DNA of 64,000 nucleotides from UBA12191 sp964422295 (GCA_964422295.1 CAYRAM010000002.1:102176-166175); one strand, 5' to 3'. Counted from the stretch's first letter, positions 28,395-38,100 are shown. A program made the numbers and translations. The notes: a model not told the origin generated them from the letters alone.

Positions 28395-30197
28395 TCAAAA
28401 GTAATATTTGAATTGAATCGAAGAAAACCATCCGGAATCGGAATTGGTGCCGAATGCATCGCCGGGTTGAAAGAAGCCGACTTCGAACTCCATGTCGAAT
28501 TGATCGAAGACATCATTCAATCCGATAACGAGGTCAAGTTCAGACCCCAAATCGGTATCGATTCCATTGGGGCTGAGCTTTAGCCGGGATCTGCGTAAAA
28601 AGTCTGCGGGCTCTACCTGATTATACCGGTGAAAGGCCAGATCAACGCTCATGTTTTCACGGGGAAGGAACCCGGCACCGAGGGATAAAATCGACATGTT
28701 CGAAAGCTCAGGTCTGAGCAATACACCCAGATACCGGTAGGAAGAATTTCCAAAGTACCGGGAATTATTGTCCTGATATCCAGTCTGCCTGAAGTTCTGA
28801 TCTGTCCCATCATCCGGGTCGTCATCGCCGGAACCCCATGCCCAGCCTCCAAACAGGTAGGGTTTTCCCCAATACTGACTGAATCTGCGAGCAGCTTTCA
28901 AATCGAAGCCGAATGCTGAAATCTTGTCAAAACCTGAGACACCTGCCACGTAGGCCCCATCCGCCCACCAGCGCAAATCCCCTCCTTCGGCTCGTCCATG
29001 GGACTGAAATCCGATGAAAAAGGGTGATTCATTGGGGAGTTGCACTGTCAGATCAGGGTCAAATTCACGATCCTGGATGACATCAATGATGTAGACAGAG
29101 TGTTGGGTTTTTGATTCAGGTCGGTATGTTCCTACCAGAATGTGTTGGTGTCTATCTTCCAACTCGACGGGTGGATCGCCAAAAAATGAGGACCATGAAG
29201 CCTCGATGGAGTATAGCCCCTCTTCCCAAAACAATCTCACCGCATCCAGGGAACTGTCGTAGAACCATTCTCGGCCTTCATCGAAGTCCATTCTTCCGAT
29301 TTGTAGAGAGATGGGATAACCCCCGATTCCCCTCTGAAAGTAGTAGAGCTCTTCCAGCCCCAAATCTTCTTCGGATAGCGTGACGTCTTCGTCATCTTCA
29401 TCAGTCGTCGAATTTTTGGCTCGGCCCTTTCCAAAGATAAAGCGGTCAGCATCGATGGACCAAAGAGCTTGCAGAGAGATCGCCCATTCTTCATCAGTCC
29501 TGTCCGCTTGATTCAAATCGAGGAGATCGAGGTTGTTCCGTTCTTCAAACTCATAGTACATCCTGCCAGCAAGGCCCAGCCTGCCATCGAAGTGACTTCT
29601 CCTCGATTTGGGACGGCGCTCGTCCCTGTCGTATAGCGGCTTCGCAACCTTTCGGAAGATCCCCCCCGGTATTTCTGTAGAATTCCCAATGCGGCATGGA
29701 ATGCCATGGACAATCAGTATGGGCACACCATCTTCATCCAACTCTTGGGCTTCGACATACCCCTCAAGTTCCAGAAGCCCGCTCTTTCTTTCTGCAGGTG
29801 AGGTGTCAACTTCAATTTCAACTGCCTGAAATATCAATGGAGATACAAATTGTCCCTCTACTTCGATGCGCCAGCCGATCTCGATCTCATGCAGTTCATG
29901 AGACTCCTCATCGTCTTCCGAATCGTCGAAGTCGGTTTTTTCGTCTACAAGAATTGTGAAAGGGCCCACCTGTATTTGGGAGCGCTCCAGGTGTACCGCT
30001 TGCACAGCCCCCTTGATTTCCAAAAACTCATCATCTTCTTCTCTGACCAGTTTTACCGCTTCGAGAAATTCACCGTCGAATCTTCCGTCAACCTCCACTC
30101 GGGTCCCTGCAGTGAAATTAACTTCAACAGGGGGGTCATCCGATTCCGCAGATTGCCCCAGCAACAACAACGACAGCAGGATCGGGTGAAGACTCAT
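28395..30197 (-). CDS. Outer-membrane beta-barrel of the alginate-export type with N-terminal DUF5666-like domains
   Basis: The ATG at 30197 (MSLHPILLSLLLLGQ...) overlaps the upstream kinase stop by 4 bases and starts a clear signal peptide, so it is preferred to the codon at 30215. The N-terminal ~170 residues are very acidic and hold repeated small beta-barrel modules (AGTRVEVDGRFDG, WRIEVEGQF) resembling DUF5666. From about residue 195 amphipathic strands, rich in aromatic residues and typical of AlgE-like export porins, run to a C-terminal FKYYF ending in phenylalanine, as outer-membrane barrels do. It likely passes the product of the neighbouring glycosyltransferases through the outer membrane, or anchors there. 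Family assignment comes from pattern only. Confidence 0.65.
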   Translation of the reverse strand: MSLHPILLSLLLLGQSAESDDPPVEVNFTAGTRVEVDGRFDGEFLEAVKLVREEDDEFLEIKGAVQAVHLERSQIQVGPFTILVDEKTDFDDSEDDEESHELHEIEIGWRIEVEGQFVSPLIFQAVEIEVDTSPAERKSGLLELEGYVEAQELDEDGVPILIVHGIPCRIGNSTEIPGGIFRKVAKPLYDRDERRPKSRRSHFDGRLGLAGRMYYEFEERNNLDLLDLNQADRTDEEWAISLQALWSIDADRFIFGKGRAKNSTTDEDDEDVTLSEEDLGLEELYYFQRGIGGYPISLQIGRMDFDEGREWFYDSSLDAVRLFWEEGLYSIEASWSSFFGDPPVELEDRHQHILVGTYRPESKTQHSVYIIDVIQDREFDPDLTVQLPNESPFFIGFQSHGRAEGGDLRWWADGAYVAGVSGFDKISAFGFDLKAARRFSQYWGKPYLFGGWAWGSGDDDPDDGTDQNFRQTGYQDNNSRYFGNSSYRYLGVLLRPELSNMSILSLGAGFLPRENMSVDLAFHRYNQVEPADFLRRSRLKLSPNGIDTDLGSELDLVIGLNDVFDQFDMEFEVGFFQPGDAFGTNSDSGWFSSIQFKYYF

Positions 30198-31291
30198 TTG
30201 AAGACCCCTTGCCAATTTCCGGTTCCGTCGAGTAACTCATTGAGATCAGACTCAAGCTTGTTCAGTAGGTCAGAAGGCCTTTGCCGACGTGAATAAATCA
30301 ACAGCAATCGGGCAAAAGTGGAAGCAGTCCAAGTTTGAAGCCGCTCACCGGGAAGATTTTGATTGGCCAAAGACTCTGCGATCGATTTCGTGCACTCCAA
30401 CCAGGGAACAGGAAGACCTTGAAGAGCCCTTAGGCGCAAATGTGCGATGATATTCCCTGCATCGAGGCATGGATCAGCAAGTGCCAACAGGTCGAGATCA
30501 AGCAGGGTGATTTCATCTTCCGCAATCAACACCTGCTTGTCATGGAAGTCCCTGTGACAAATGACGGGATCAATCTTGGAGAGATTCTTGAGCCGGTGAA
30601 TCACTTCAATGACCAGCGGTTTTACCCCTTTAGAGGGGGATCTGAGGATTCTGTGAAACACCTGATTACGCTTATCAAGGATATCGATTTCATCATCGGC
30701 TGTATGGGAAGGGAGAATTTCTGAAACTTTCGATTCGGAAAGCCACGAGAGGATTTTCAAGATCCCATGGAGGTGGCTCTGATCCCACTGGCCGGACTTC
30801 CACAGTGAATTGAGACTGTCACCGGCGGCCTCTTTAACGGTTAATACGAGTTGTTTTGGATCCCAATTGACAACACTCGGTATCGAAATGGAGCGTGCCG
30901 CAGAGCCTGCCGAGAGGTACTTCCATCGGTCGATGACCTGACGGTCTTTTCTGAACACTTTCGCAAAGCAATCGTTACCTAATCTGAAGATTGCGCGGCT
31001 TCCCAATCTCCAGGCAAGAAGTTCCACAGAGACCCCGGAGGAGATCCACTGATTGATTAAAGTCGGCATGACTGGAAGTCGGCGGTCTTCGAGGGGGTGC
31101 AGTTCCTTGAGTTGACCTTTTTCGGACAGATGGTACCAACTCGTCGCATTTTCGCCGGAATCGCCATGAAGACAGTTCCAGCCGCCCTTGCGAGATTCTT
31201 CGACACGGAGCCAAGGGCCGGTCTCTTGAAGAGGTTCTGCCAGCTTGGGAATCAGCTGCTGTGTCCAGAGGGAGGTTTCATTTGTCGTCAT
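30194..31291 (-). CDS. Aminoglycoside-phosphotransferase-fold kinase (second of a pair)
   Basis: A 365-residue protein kinase-like small-molecule phosphotransferase. Seen: a candidate ATP-binding lysine K111 in CFAKVF, the catalytic loop CHRDFHDKQ (245-253) and the metal-binding DLD (265-267) in LLDLDLLALADP. Its start overlaps the upstream kinase gene by 14 bases and its stop overlaps the barrel gene by 4. The substrate is unknown; a sugar, a polyol or a lipid head group would fit the glycosyltransferase/ABC setting. It could also be a choline- or ethanolamine-type kinase. Nothing links it to antibiotic resistance here. Confidence 0.7.
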   Translation of the reverse strand: MTTNETSLWTQQLIPKLAEPLQETGPWLRVEESRKGGWNCLHGDSGENATSWYHLSEKGQLKELHPLEDRRLPVMPTLINQWISSGVSVELLAWRLGSRAIFRLGNDCFAKVFRKDRQVIDRWKYLSAGSAARSISIPSVVNWDPKQLVLTVKEAAGDSLNSLWKSGQWDQSHLHGILKILSWLSESKVSEILPSHTADDEIDILDKRNQVFHRILRSPSKGVKPLVIEVIHRLKNLSKIDPVICHRDFHDKQVLIAEDEITLLDLDLLALADPCLDAGNIIAHLRLRALQGLPVPWLECTKSIAESLANQNLPGERLQTWTASTFARLLLIYSRRQRPSDLLNKLESDLNELLDGTGNWQGVFK

Positions 31292-32609
31292 TCCCTACCC
31301 CCTCCAACAACTTCAGACAATGGTCGATCGACGATCTCACGTCGTCCTTCCAGGTGGGTGAAAGAGAGCGAAATGGTTGAAATGACCTACGTAAACAAGC
31401 CAATGCCCTCCCGGTTCTGATTTCACTATCAGAGACCCTTACGGGAGTCGCAAGTTGGTAACACTCCAGGAAGTGATTGGGCAATTCCTCCGAGTTGCTT
31501 AATGAGAGAAAATCTTCCATCAGTGAACCCAGATCGAGACAGGCATATCCCCTCCCAGCACGATCAAAATCCAACAGGTACAAGTCTGTATCAGTCGTCA
31601 AGATCTGCAATCGGTGAAGATCACCATGTGCAAGCACAGAGGGCAGCAAACTCAAATTTGGCAGTTTGCTCTTCAGTTTGGTCGCAAGGGTCAGAAGATC
31701 AAATCGCAGTTCGGGTATGAGACCAGACAAATCTTCGATCAGATTGTCGACCTCCAGGATGAGTATTTGAGGGGGAGGATGGGTACTGATTTCAAGTTTG
31801 AGCTGATGGAACTCATTGACTGACTTCGCAATTCTTTCAATGAGACTGAGAGAACTATCCTCATCGAATTCGGGGTGTGTCCCTTCAACCCACTCATGAC
31901 CAAATACATTCATGGCTGGGCTTGTGCCTACGAAGCGCGGAGTTCGAAAGTGCTTACATCCTTCAGTTGCGTTTGAAATTGAGATCGCAAGATTTCTTGA
32001 TTGGGAAATGGACGATCGATTTTCAACTTTCAGATGGAGGAGTTTTCTTATTTTTAGGTCTTCCTGGAGGTTTCGCAGTTTCAATTTGGTTTGGAGCACC
32101 GCTCTCCGACCAGGCTTGTAGGCGATCAACTTGTGACGGGTCAGACTGCGCTGCATTCGCCATTGATCATAACTAATGGTACCCAGCATCGGTTCGACCA
32201 TTCGCCGAAATCGATTGGGCTCAAAGATCCTTCTGAGTTGTGGTATCTCCTCATCACCTGGAAAAGGTAATCCCACTGCGATCAGTTTCTCATCGATAAA
32301 TGGCATCCAGCCATTGGCACTTCCACCGAGATTTTTGGCCATAATTTTGTCGTAGAACCCTTGAGCTGTTTCAAGATCTGAGAAGAGTCGAACGTTCATC
32401 CCCTGTGGAGGTGAATCTGCAGTTCCATGCTCAGGGCCTTTGACAAAGAGTCTGCAAGATTCGGGTTTATTTCTGATGTAACTGATAGAGGCACGAAGAT
32501 CGGTGACCTCAAATACCAATCCTTTCTTGTGCCACTCTTTCCAAGGTTCACCACTGAGGAAGGGGCCAAATCCAGGAGGAGCGTTTGAGGGGAGAGGAAA
32601 ATTACTCAT
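31278..32609 (-). CDS. Aminoglycoside-phosphotransferase-fold kinase (first of a pair)
   Basis: A 443-residue phosphotransferase with the catalytic loop AHGDLHRLQ (327-335) and the metal site DFDRAG (347-352). The N-terminal ~220 residues are less typical, and no ATP-binding lysine could be assigned with confidence, though YKPGRRAVL (164-172) is a candidate. It is joined to the ABC transporter gene by a 4-base overlap and to the second kinase by 14 bases. The two kinases share the fold but little sequence, so they may be an old duplication with separate substrates. Function in the glycan operon is inferred from position. Confidence 0.68.
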   Translation of the reverse strand: MSNFPLPSNAPPGFGPFLSGEPWKEWHKKGLVFEVTDLRASISYIRNKPESCRLFVKGPEHGTADSPPQGMNVRLFSDLETAQGFYDKIMAKNLGGSANGWMPFIDEKLIAVGLPFPGDEEIPQLRRIFEPNRFRRMVEPMLGTISYDQWRMQRSLTRHKLIAYKPGRRAVLQTKLKLRNLQEDLKIRKLLHLKVENRSSISQSRNLAISISNATEGCKHFRTPRFVGTSPAMNVFGHEWVEGTHPEFDEDSSLSLIERIAKSVNEFHQLKLEISTHPPPQILILEVDNLIEDLSGLIPELRFDLLTLATKLKSKLPNLSLLPSVLAHGDLHRLQILTTDTDLYLLDFDRAGRGYACLDLGSLMEDFLSLSNSEELPNHFLECYQLATPVRVSDSEIRTGRALACLRRSFQPFRSLSPTWKDDVRSSIDHCLKLLEGVGNDDK

Positions 32610-34414
32610 GAGCTTGCCCCAGGCAATAATCTATTCATGACTTTTCCATCCTCAAGAACGATTCTGGACTCAAAGCAGGATGTCAGCTCCTCATCATGGG
32701 AGATGATGATCAACGTCTTGTCATGAAAATCTTCCGTTAACATTTTTTGAATCAGGATTCTGCTCTCTGGATCTATGGCAGTCGTCGGTTCGTCCATGAT
32801 GACGATGGGAGATTCCCTTAAAAGAGCCGTACTCAGTGTCAATCTGCGTTTTTCTCCTCCCGATAGATCTTGGCCACCTTCTGTCAGTTCTCTATCAAGT
32901 CCATCGGGATCATCGAGAATGAAGTTGCACCTCGACCTTTTCAGGGCTTCGATCATCTGCTCTTCAGAAGCGTCCGGTTTGTGAAATTGAAGGTGCTCCC
33001 GGACACTACCAGACAATATGAAACTTTCCTGGAGCACGACGGAAAACTGTTCCCTCATGCTTCTCAATTCCCAGTTTTTGATCGGGATTCCGTCAATTAA
33101 TATCATTCCTTCATCCGGTTCGAAGAGACGCAGCAGAAGCGCGGTTAAGGTGGTTTTCCCCGACCCATTTGGCCCGGTCAGTACGACATGCTCTCCTGCA
33201 GAGATTTCGAGATTCAAATTATTGATGACTGTACTGTTGGAATTCTGGGCTTCAGGTACTTCTCCCAATTCCGCATTCACGGTTGTGTGGTAGGAAAATG
33301 TCACATTTTGAAAATGAATCGAACCCTTGAATGGAGGTGCCTCAATCGCATCGGGGTGATCAGTTTCTTCAGGATTGATGGTGAGAATGCCGGAGATTCT
33401 TTCTGCGCAGGCTGCAGCTTTGCCGATTTTCCCAGATAGGCGAGCTGCTTTTCTTAACGGTTTCTGTAAAGAGCGGACATAGGAGATAAACACAAGCAGA
33501 TCTCCCGGAGTCATCCCCGAACCGATTAAAACCCGATATGCACCCGCCAATAGAACTACTGACAGACCCCCTGCAAAAATCAACTCAGTCCATCTGGATA
33601 AGGCTGCTTGCAAGCGAGTTGCACGCACACCTTGTCGCAAAGAAGACCTGTTCTTCCTGGCGAATTTTCGTACGACTTCGGATTCGCGGCCCAAAGTTTT
33701 TATCAACTTCAGTGACGAGAGTCCTTCGCCGGTCGTGAATGCGATGTCGCCTTCATGTTCGCGCTGTTTCTTCGCCACTTTGGTGATTTTGACACTGAAA
33801 ATTCTCGCCAGTACTGTGATCAGCAAAAGGACAACCAGTGAAACCAGTGAGAGTTGCCAGTCGATCATCCCCATCAGTGCGAGGGTCACGATGGCTTGAA
33901 GAAGTCTGCCGCTGAAATCAACCAACTCGGTAGATAACACATCCCTGAGCATCGGTACGTCGCCAGTGATCCTCACAAGGAGATCCCCCAGTTTTTGATC
34001 CCTGTGAAACCTGAGAGAGAGGAGCAATAAATGAGAGTAGACTCTTTTGCGGAGTTTCATGATCATTCGTTGACCAGCGACGGCGCTACTCACCGTTCTT
34101 GCGTACCCTGCGATTCCCTGACCGACTGAAATCAATAGCACTGCAAGGCTGACGAATGCCAAAAATTGAAGTGGTGCATTTGCTGGCCACTCAGGATTGA
34201 TGAGTGGCAGGGTTCCGGCATTTTCAGGAATGAGAAGCCCATCGAAAATATACTTCACAGGCCATGGAGCAAGTAAAGCAAAGCCGATTTCAAAAATCAG
34301 GGCAAACCCGGATGCTCCGAGTAGTGGCGCTTGGTCCTTGAGAAGATCACCGTGCTTTCCGGTGATCGTTCGCCAATCGTGCAGGCCCTTCTTCAAAGTT
34401 TTTGAAGTGCTCAT
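32606..34414 (-). CDS. ABC exporter, fused membrane and ATPase domains
   Basis: The ATG at 34414 (MSTSKTLKKGL...) overlaps the upstream glycosyltransferase stop by 4 bases and is preferred to an in-frame start 26 codons earlier. The first ~340 residues form a six-helix type IV exporter domain (hydrophobic stretches near 30-60, 82-105, 170-210 and 280-312). The ATPase has Walker A GPNGSGKTT (414-422), a Q-loop (LQESF), the signature LSGGE (517-521), Walker B IVIMDEP (537-543) and the H-loop ISHD. The length of 602 residues fits a homodimeric exporter of the MsbA/lipid-A type. In this setting it probably moves a lipid-linked or free glycan across the inner membrane. The substrate is inferred. 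Confidence 0.85.
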   Translation of the reverse strand: MSTSKTLKKGLHDWRTITGKHGDLLKDQAPLLGASGFALIFEIGFALLAPWPVKYIFDGLLIPENAGTLPLINPEWPANAPLQFLAFVSLAVLLISVGQGIAGYARTVSSAVAGQRMIMKLRKRVYSHLLLLSLRFHRDQKLGDLLVRITGDVPMLRDVLSTELVDFSGRLLQAIVTLALMGMIDWQLSLVSLVVLLLITVLARIFSVKITKVAKKQREHEGDIAFTTGEGLSSLKLIKTLGRESEVVRKFARKNRSSLRQGVRATRLQAALSRWTELIFAGGLSVVLLAGAYRVLIGSGMTPGDLLVFISYVRSLQKPLRKAARLSGKIGKAAACAERISGILTINPEETDHPDAIEAPPFKGSIHFQNVTFSYHTTVNAELGEVPEAQNSNSTVINNLNLEISAGEHVVLTGPNGSGKTTLTALLLRLFEPDEGMILIDGIPIKNWELRSMREQFSVVLQESFILSGSVREHLQFHKPDASEEQMIEALKRSRCNFILDDPDGLDRELTEGGQDLSGGEKRRLTLSTALLRESPIVIMDEPTTAIDPESRILIQKMLTEDFHDKTLIIISHDEELTSCFESRIVLEDGKVMNRLLPGASS

Positions 34415-35571
34415 CGGACAGACTCCACTGCATCGAGAATCTGCTGAGCTCGCATTTCCCAAGTCGCTTGTTTCAATATCCAGTCCCTGCACTTTGAACC
34501 AAGATCGGGATCATCTTTTAACCGGTTAAGCTCCTTCTGTATTCCCCGGGCAAACTCGTCTGATTTTCCAGGCTCGATCAACGACCCTTTCCCATCGACG
34601 ACGAGTTCAGAAACCTGGCCTCGATCGGTGGCAACTACCGGCAATCCACAACTGAAGTACTCAAAAATTTTCAGCGGTGAAAACCAAAAATCTTCCATGA
34701 TCGGATAGGGAGCTACACCCAGGTCGCAGTGTCCCAACCAGGTCCCGACAGCCGAATGGGGGATACTACCGGTGAAATGAACTCTCCCTCCGAGCCCTTT
34801 GTTCTGCACGCTGACTTCAAAAGCAGGTTTTCCCGGGCCATCTCCGATGCAGAGCAGATGGGCTTCAGAACCAAGCTCCTTGATGAGAAATTCAAATGAT
34901 TGCAGCAAGTCATCGATGCCGTGCCACGGCCTGAATGTACTTGTAAAGCCGATCAGCGGAACGCCATCGGCGGGTAGATTGCTGGGCCTGTTTCCGGTTG
35001 CAGGTTTGAATACTTCCTGATCTACACCATTGGGAACCAGGTGAACTCCCTCACTGTGGCCGCGCTCCGATTCAACCCACTCCATGATCTCCCTGGATAC
35101 GCAAATCACCACATCTGCCTCCCTCAGGAGGAGGCGGGAGATTCCAGTCGCCAGATTTTCATTCGCCAACTGGCGATACTTTTTGGATTCCAATGCGAGA
35201 GGACTATTTACTTCCAACACAAATGGAACCTGGTGTTTTCGGGATAGGTACAGTCCACCTGGGTGCCACAAACTGTAGCGCTCATACACGAAATCGTGGA
35301 CTGATTCGACGTTATCAAGGCGAGCCAGGAACAGCCGACTTTCCCTTTCCTCTACTGATTTGTGCTTCTTGCGCGGAGGAAGTTCCATCTCATGAATGGG
35401 AATGCCATATAAGTCAGATCCCTCTGGACGGATGGTGTAAAGTTCTCCATCCAATCCGAGTTGACGAAATGCTTTGCAGATGGAAGCAACATGAATGCTT
35501 GCTCCCTTTTGACCGGGTACCGGGATCCCTGGATCAGCACAGATGTAGGTGAAATTACTCAGCGTCATCAC
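34411..35571 (-). CDS. GT4-family glycosyltransferase
   Basis: A 386-residue GT-B enzyme. The N-terminal acceptor half has PVPGQKGASIHVASI. The C-terminal nucleotide-sugar half has LIGFTSTFRPWHGIDDLLQS and the family donor-site motif FSPLKIFEYFSCGLPVVATD (E...E pattern). The start is either GTG at 35571 (4-base overlap with the upstream stop) or ATG at 35568 (1-base overlap); both give the same protein within one residue. It acts in the cytoplasm, adding a sugar from a nucleotide donor to a growing surface glycan or glycolipid. The specific sugar cannot be told. Confidence 0.82.
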   Translation of the reverse strand: MMTLSNFTYICADPGIPVPGQKGASIHVASICKAFRQLGLDGELYTIRPEGSDLYGIPIHEMELPPRKKHKSVEERESRLFLARLDNVESVHDFVYERYSLWHPGGLYLSRKHQVPFVLEVNSPLALESKKYRQLANENLATGISRLLLREADVVICVSREIMEWVESERGHSEGVHLVPNGVDQEVFKPATGNRPSNLPADGVPLIGFTSTFRPWHGIDDLLQSFEFLIKELGSEAHLLCIGDGPGKPAFEVSVQNKGLGGRVHFTGSIPHSAVGTWLGHCDLGVAPYPIMEDFWFSPLKIFEYFSCGLPVVATDRGQVSELVVDGKGSLIEPGKSDEFARGIQKELNRLKDDPDLGSKCRDWILKQATWEMRAQQILDAVESVR

Positions 35572-36839
35572 TGATCCCCGAGCAGGGCACTGCTTTCAAA
35601 ATGGGCCTTGAGAGTTCCAACATTGGTGGACAAATTGAAAAGAGATTCTGCTCTTTTTCGGGCTGAGCCCGGTTTCCAATCTCCTGAATCAACGCGGTTT
35701 TTGAGAGATTTGATTCCATCTGCAAGAGCTCGGGCATCTCCAGGCTCGACGAGTTCTCCAGATCCTTCGGCCAATATTTCTGGGCACCCGGTCAAAGTGG
35801 TGGAAACGGCAGGTAAATCCAGGGCGAGCGATTCAAGAAGCACAGTAGGGAGTGCATCCATGTTTCCGTCGGAATCAGGTATGCAAGCGAGAGCCATCAT
35901 CGTCGCTTCTGAACACTTTCGCCTGACTTCTTCGATGGGAAGAGCACCGAGGAAGTTGACGTGGTTTGTGAGACCCAGCCTCTGATTCAATTGAAGTAGA
36001 CTATCCTGGTCTTCTCCGTCTCCGATGATGCTGACTTCGAGATTGATTCCCTCATCAATAAGCATGCGTACAGATTCGAGAAGAATGCCAAAACCTTTTT
36101 TGGGAACGAGGCGGCCGACACTGATGATCTTGACAGGATCAGATTTCAATGGGCTTCTATCGTCAGGGACCTCAAAGAAACTCAAATTGATGCCGTTGTA
36201 TAGTTTCTTGATCTTCTCTGCCTCGATCCCTGGAGTGTGATCGAGAATGTAACTGCGATTGAAGTCACTCACTGTGATGGCAAAGGCAGATCTATCTGTC
36301 AGTTCCCTGAACAGGTTTCTGTCCACGGTTTCTCTAAAGATATCTTTGGCGTGACAAGTAAATGAATAGGGTATGTCATACAGGATGTTGACCAGAGCGG
36401 CCATTCGGGTCGAAATTGTGGCAAAGTGGGCATGGAGATGCTGAACTCCCCGTGACTTTGCCAAAGCACCAATCCACAGAGCACGCAGGAGCATATCAAG
36501 CTCCTTCGGGATCGAGTGTTCTCGCAAAAATTTGACGGCAGTCTGCCAGCGATCCATGTCCGGAACCAATCCCCCAGGCAATTTTGCGAGGCGATCCCAA
36601 TACGATTCCGGTTTCTCCCTGAGAACGTACTCGATCGTCAATTTCAATTCACTGAGGCTGCCATGGAATCGGCCATCGCCGGGTGGCATCAAACTGAATA
36701 CCTCCACCTCAACACCTTGGCGTTCCAGTTCCAAAATTTCATTTAGAATGAAAGTTTCTGACAACCGAGGGAACATTTTGAGAATGTATCCCACTTTGAG
36801 AGGTTGATCAGGCTCTGAGGAGTTTGTCTTCGACATCAT
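35568..36839 (-). CDS. GT4-family glycosyltransferase, colanic/EPS type
   Basis: The start is placed at the ATG at 36839 (MMSKTNSSEPDQPLKVGYIL), which has GGAAAG about 8 bases upstream; the longer frame lies inside the upstream gene. Even so it overlaps that gene by 32 bases. Seen: the N-terminal KMFPRLSETFILNEI typical of exopolysaccharide GT4 enzymes, HLHAHFATISTRMA, ISVGRLVPKKGFGILLES, and the donor motif DALPTVLLESLALDLPAVST. About 423 residues, normal for the family. With its neighbours it should build a surface polysaccharide or glycolipid; donor and acceptor are unknown. Confidence 0.82.
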   Translation of the reverse strand: MMSKTNSSEPDQPLKVGYILKMFPRLSETFILNEILELERQGVEVEVFSLMPPGDGRFHGSLSELKLTIEYVLREKPESYWDRLAKLPGGLVPDMDRWQTAVKFLREHSIPKELDMLLRALWIGALAKSRGVQHLHAHFATISTRMAALVNILYDIPYSFTCHAKDIFRETVDRNLFRELTDRSAFAITVSDFNRSYILDHTPGIEAEKIKKLYNGINLSFFEVPDDRSPLKSDPVKIISVGRLVPKKGFGILLESVRMLIDEGINLEVSIIGDGEDQDSLLQLNQRLGLTNHVNFLGALPIEEVRRKCSEATMMALACIPDSDGNMDALPTVLLESLALDLPAVSTTLTGCPEILAEGSGELVEPGDARALADGIKSLKNRVDSGDWKPGSARKRAESLFNLSTNVGTLKAHFESSALLGDQ

Positions 36840-38100
36840 GATCTTCTTTCCGAATTCGACTCTTCTGTTGGACAAGAATGTCCTCGACCCTGGAGAGAAA
36901 ATTACCAATTCCATCCATGCATAACCCGGCGTCTTCTGCTGACGGTGGCTCATGGATTTCCAATGATTCCTGAATGGCTTCCTGAAGATTGTCTGTAGAA
37001 AGGTCTTCGGGATGGATGACTTTGAGGAGGTTGAGTTGGGAAAATTTCGAAGCGCGCAACCACTGTTCTTTTCGAGGATTTACCCTGGGAACGATGATGG
37101 TGGGCTTGCGAACCGCGATGGCCTCCAGTGTCGCATTGTATCCACCCATGGACACGATGACGTCTGCAGAGCGCAAATGGTCCTCAAGGTGGGTTGTGAA
37201 TCGCAAAATTTCAATGTTTCGACAATCTTGAAACCGGGTGATCAAAGATCTGGCGACGGTGCGATCGAGGTGCGGCCCTGTGATCAAGGTACCGATGTAG
37301 TTGCCAGTAGTCTTGCTCAGGGTTTCAAGAAAAGTTGTCCCCAAGGGAGTTCCATCCTCACCTCCACCGGCAACGCAGACGATCTTTTTCTGATACGCCA
37401 TCCTTCTGGGGAGTGAGTTCAGCAGATCTTGCTCCAGAGGATTCGACTGTATTCTGCGAAGATATCCAAGGTAGTCGACGCGTCTCCGAGTACTGGGACT
37501 GAGGTTGTAGAGCTCACCGAGATCAAAGATCTCCCTGTTCCCGTATACCCATACGTGATCGTAGAGAGATTCGACGAGGAGATTACTCCCAGAGTTTTTC
37601 CAACTACTTTGAACAGTATGGCTCTCATCGATGATATCTCGAAGTCCGATGGCAACCTTTGTTCCGCGAGACTTCAAATCTGCAAGCAATGGGACCAACT
37701 CCCCGCAGAGACCTGTTGGAACATGGTCAACCACCAGCAGGTCGGGATCGAATAAGAGCAATTCCTTCCGAAGTTTGTCGCGTCTGCGCTCCAATGCATG
37801 GAGTAGATCGAGTTGGGGATTGCGAGGGGTGTAATCGCCTTGAGAATTCTTTGTCACCGGTTCGAGGATGACGAGGCGAGTATTTTCTGGAAGCTGGAAG
37901 AAGTTCGCTTTGGGAGATCCGGTGAGGAGGAGAATCTCTACATTCGAGAGGTGCTCCTGGACCCGCTGTGCGAGAAGGAGGCAGCGACGAAAATGGCCGA
38001 GCCCAAACCCGTCATGGCTATACAGAGCCAATCTGCGCCGAGGGGGTGTTGAGACCTCTCGGAGATTGGAACCCTCGTTATTTGCCGGGTTCGTATTCAT
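36808..38100 (-). CDS. Predicted GT-B glycosyltransferase of the COG4671/GT28-like type
   Basis: A 430-residue protein with the N-terminal signature YSHDGFGLGHFRRCLLLAQ (27-45), like MurG/MGT-type and COG4671 glycosyltransferases. It also has DPDLLVVDHVPTGL and a C-terminal donor half IVSMGGYNATLEAIAVRKPT (glycine-rich G-G-Y-N-A-T, as in GT28). It is the first gene of the minus-strand glycan operon. The ATG at 38100 directly follows AAGAGGA with almost no spacer, which is tight for a ribosome binding site. A sigma-54-type promoter lies about 50 bases upstream. The function is inferred as an early sugar transfer to a lipid or glycan acceptor. Confidence 0.75.
   Translation of the reverse strand: MNTNPANNEGSNLREVSTPPRRRLALYSHDGFGLGHFRRCLLLAQRVQEHLSNVEILLLTGSPKANFFQLPENTRLVILEPVTKNSQGDYTPRNPQLDLLHALERRRDKLRKELLLFDPDLLVVDHVPTGLCGELVPLLADLKSRGTKVAIGLRDIIDESHTVQSSWKNSGSNLLVESLYDHVWVYGNREIFDLGELYNLSPSTRRRVDYLGYLRRIQSNPLEQDLLNSLPRRMAYQKKIVCVAGGGEDGTPLGTTFLETLSKTTGNYIGTLITGPHLDRTVARSLITRFQDCRNIEILRFTTHLEDHLRSADVIVSMGGYNATLEAIAVRKPTIIVPRVNPRKEQWLRASKFSQLNLLKVIHPEDLSTDNLQEAIQESLEIHEPPSAEDAGLCMDGIGNFLSRVEDILVQQKSRIRKEDHDVEDKLLRA

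Noticed and set aside
30194..32609. Antibiotic resistance role for the two aminoglycoside-phosphotransferase-fold proteins
   Set aside because: They are embedded in a glycosyltransferase/ABC operon and the fold is shared by many metabolic kinases; nothing supports a resistance role.
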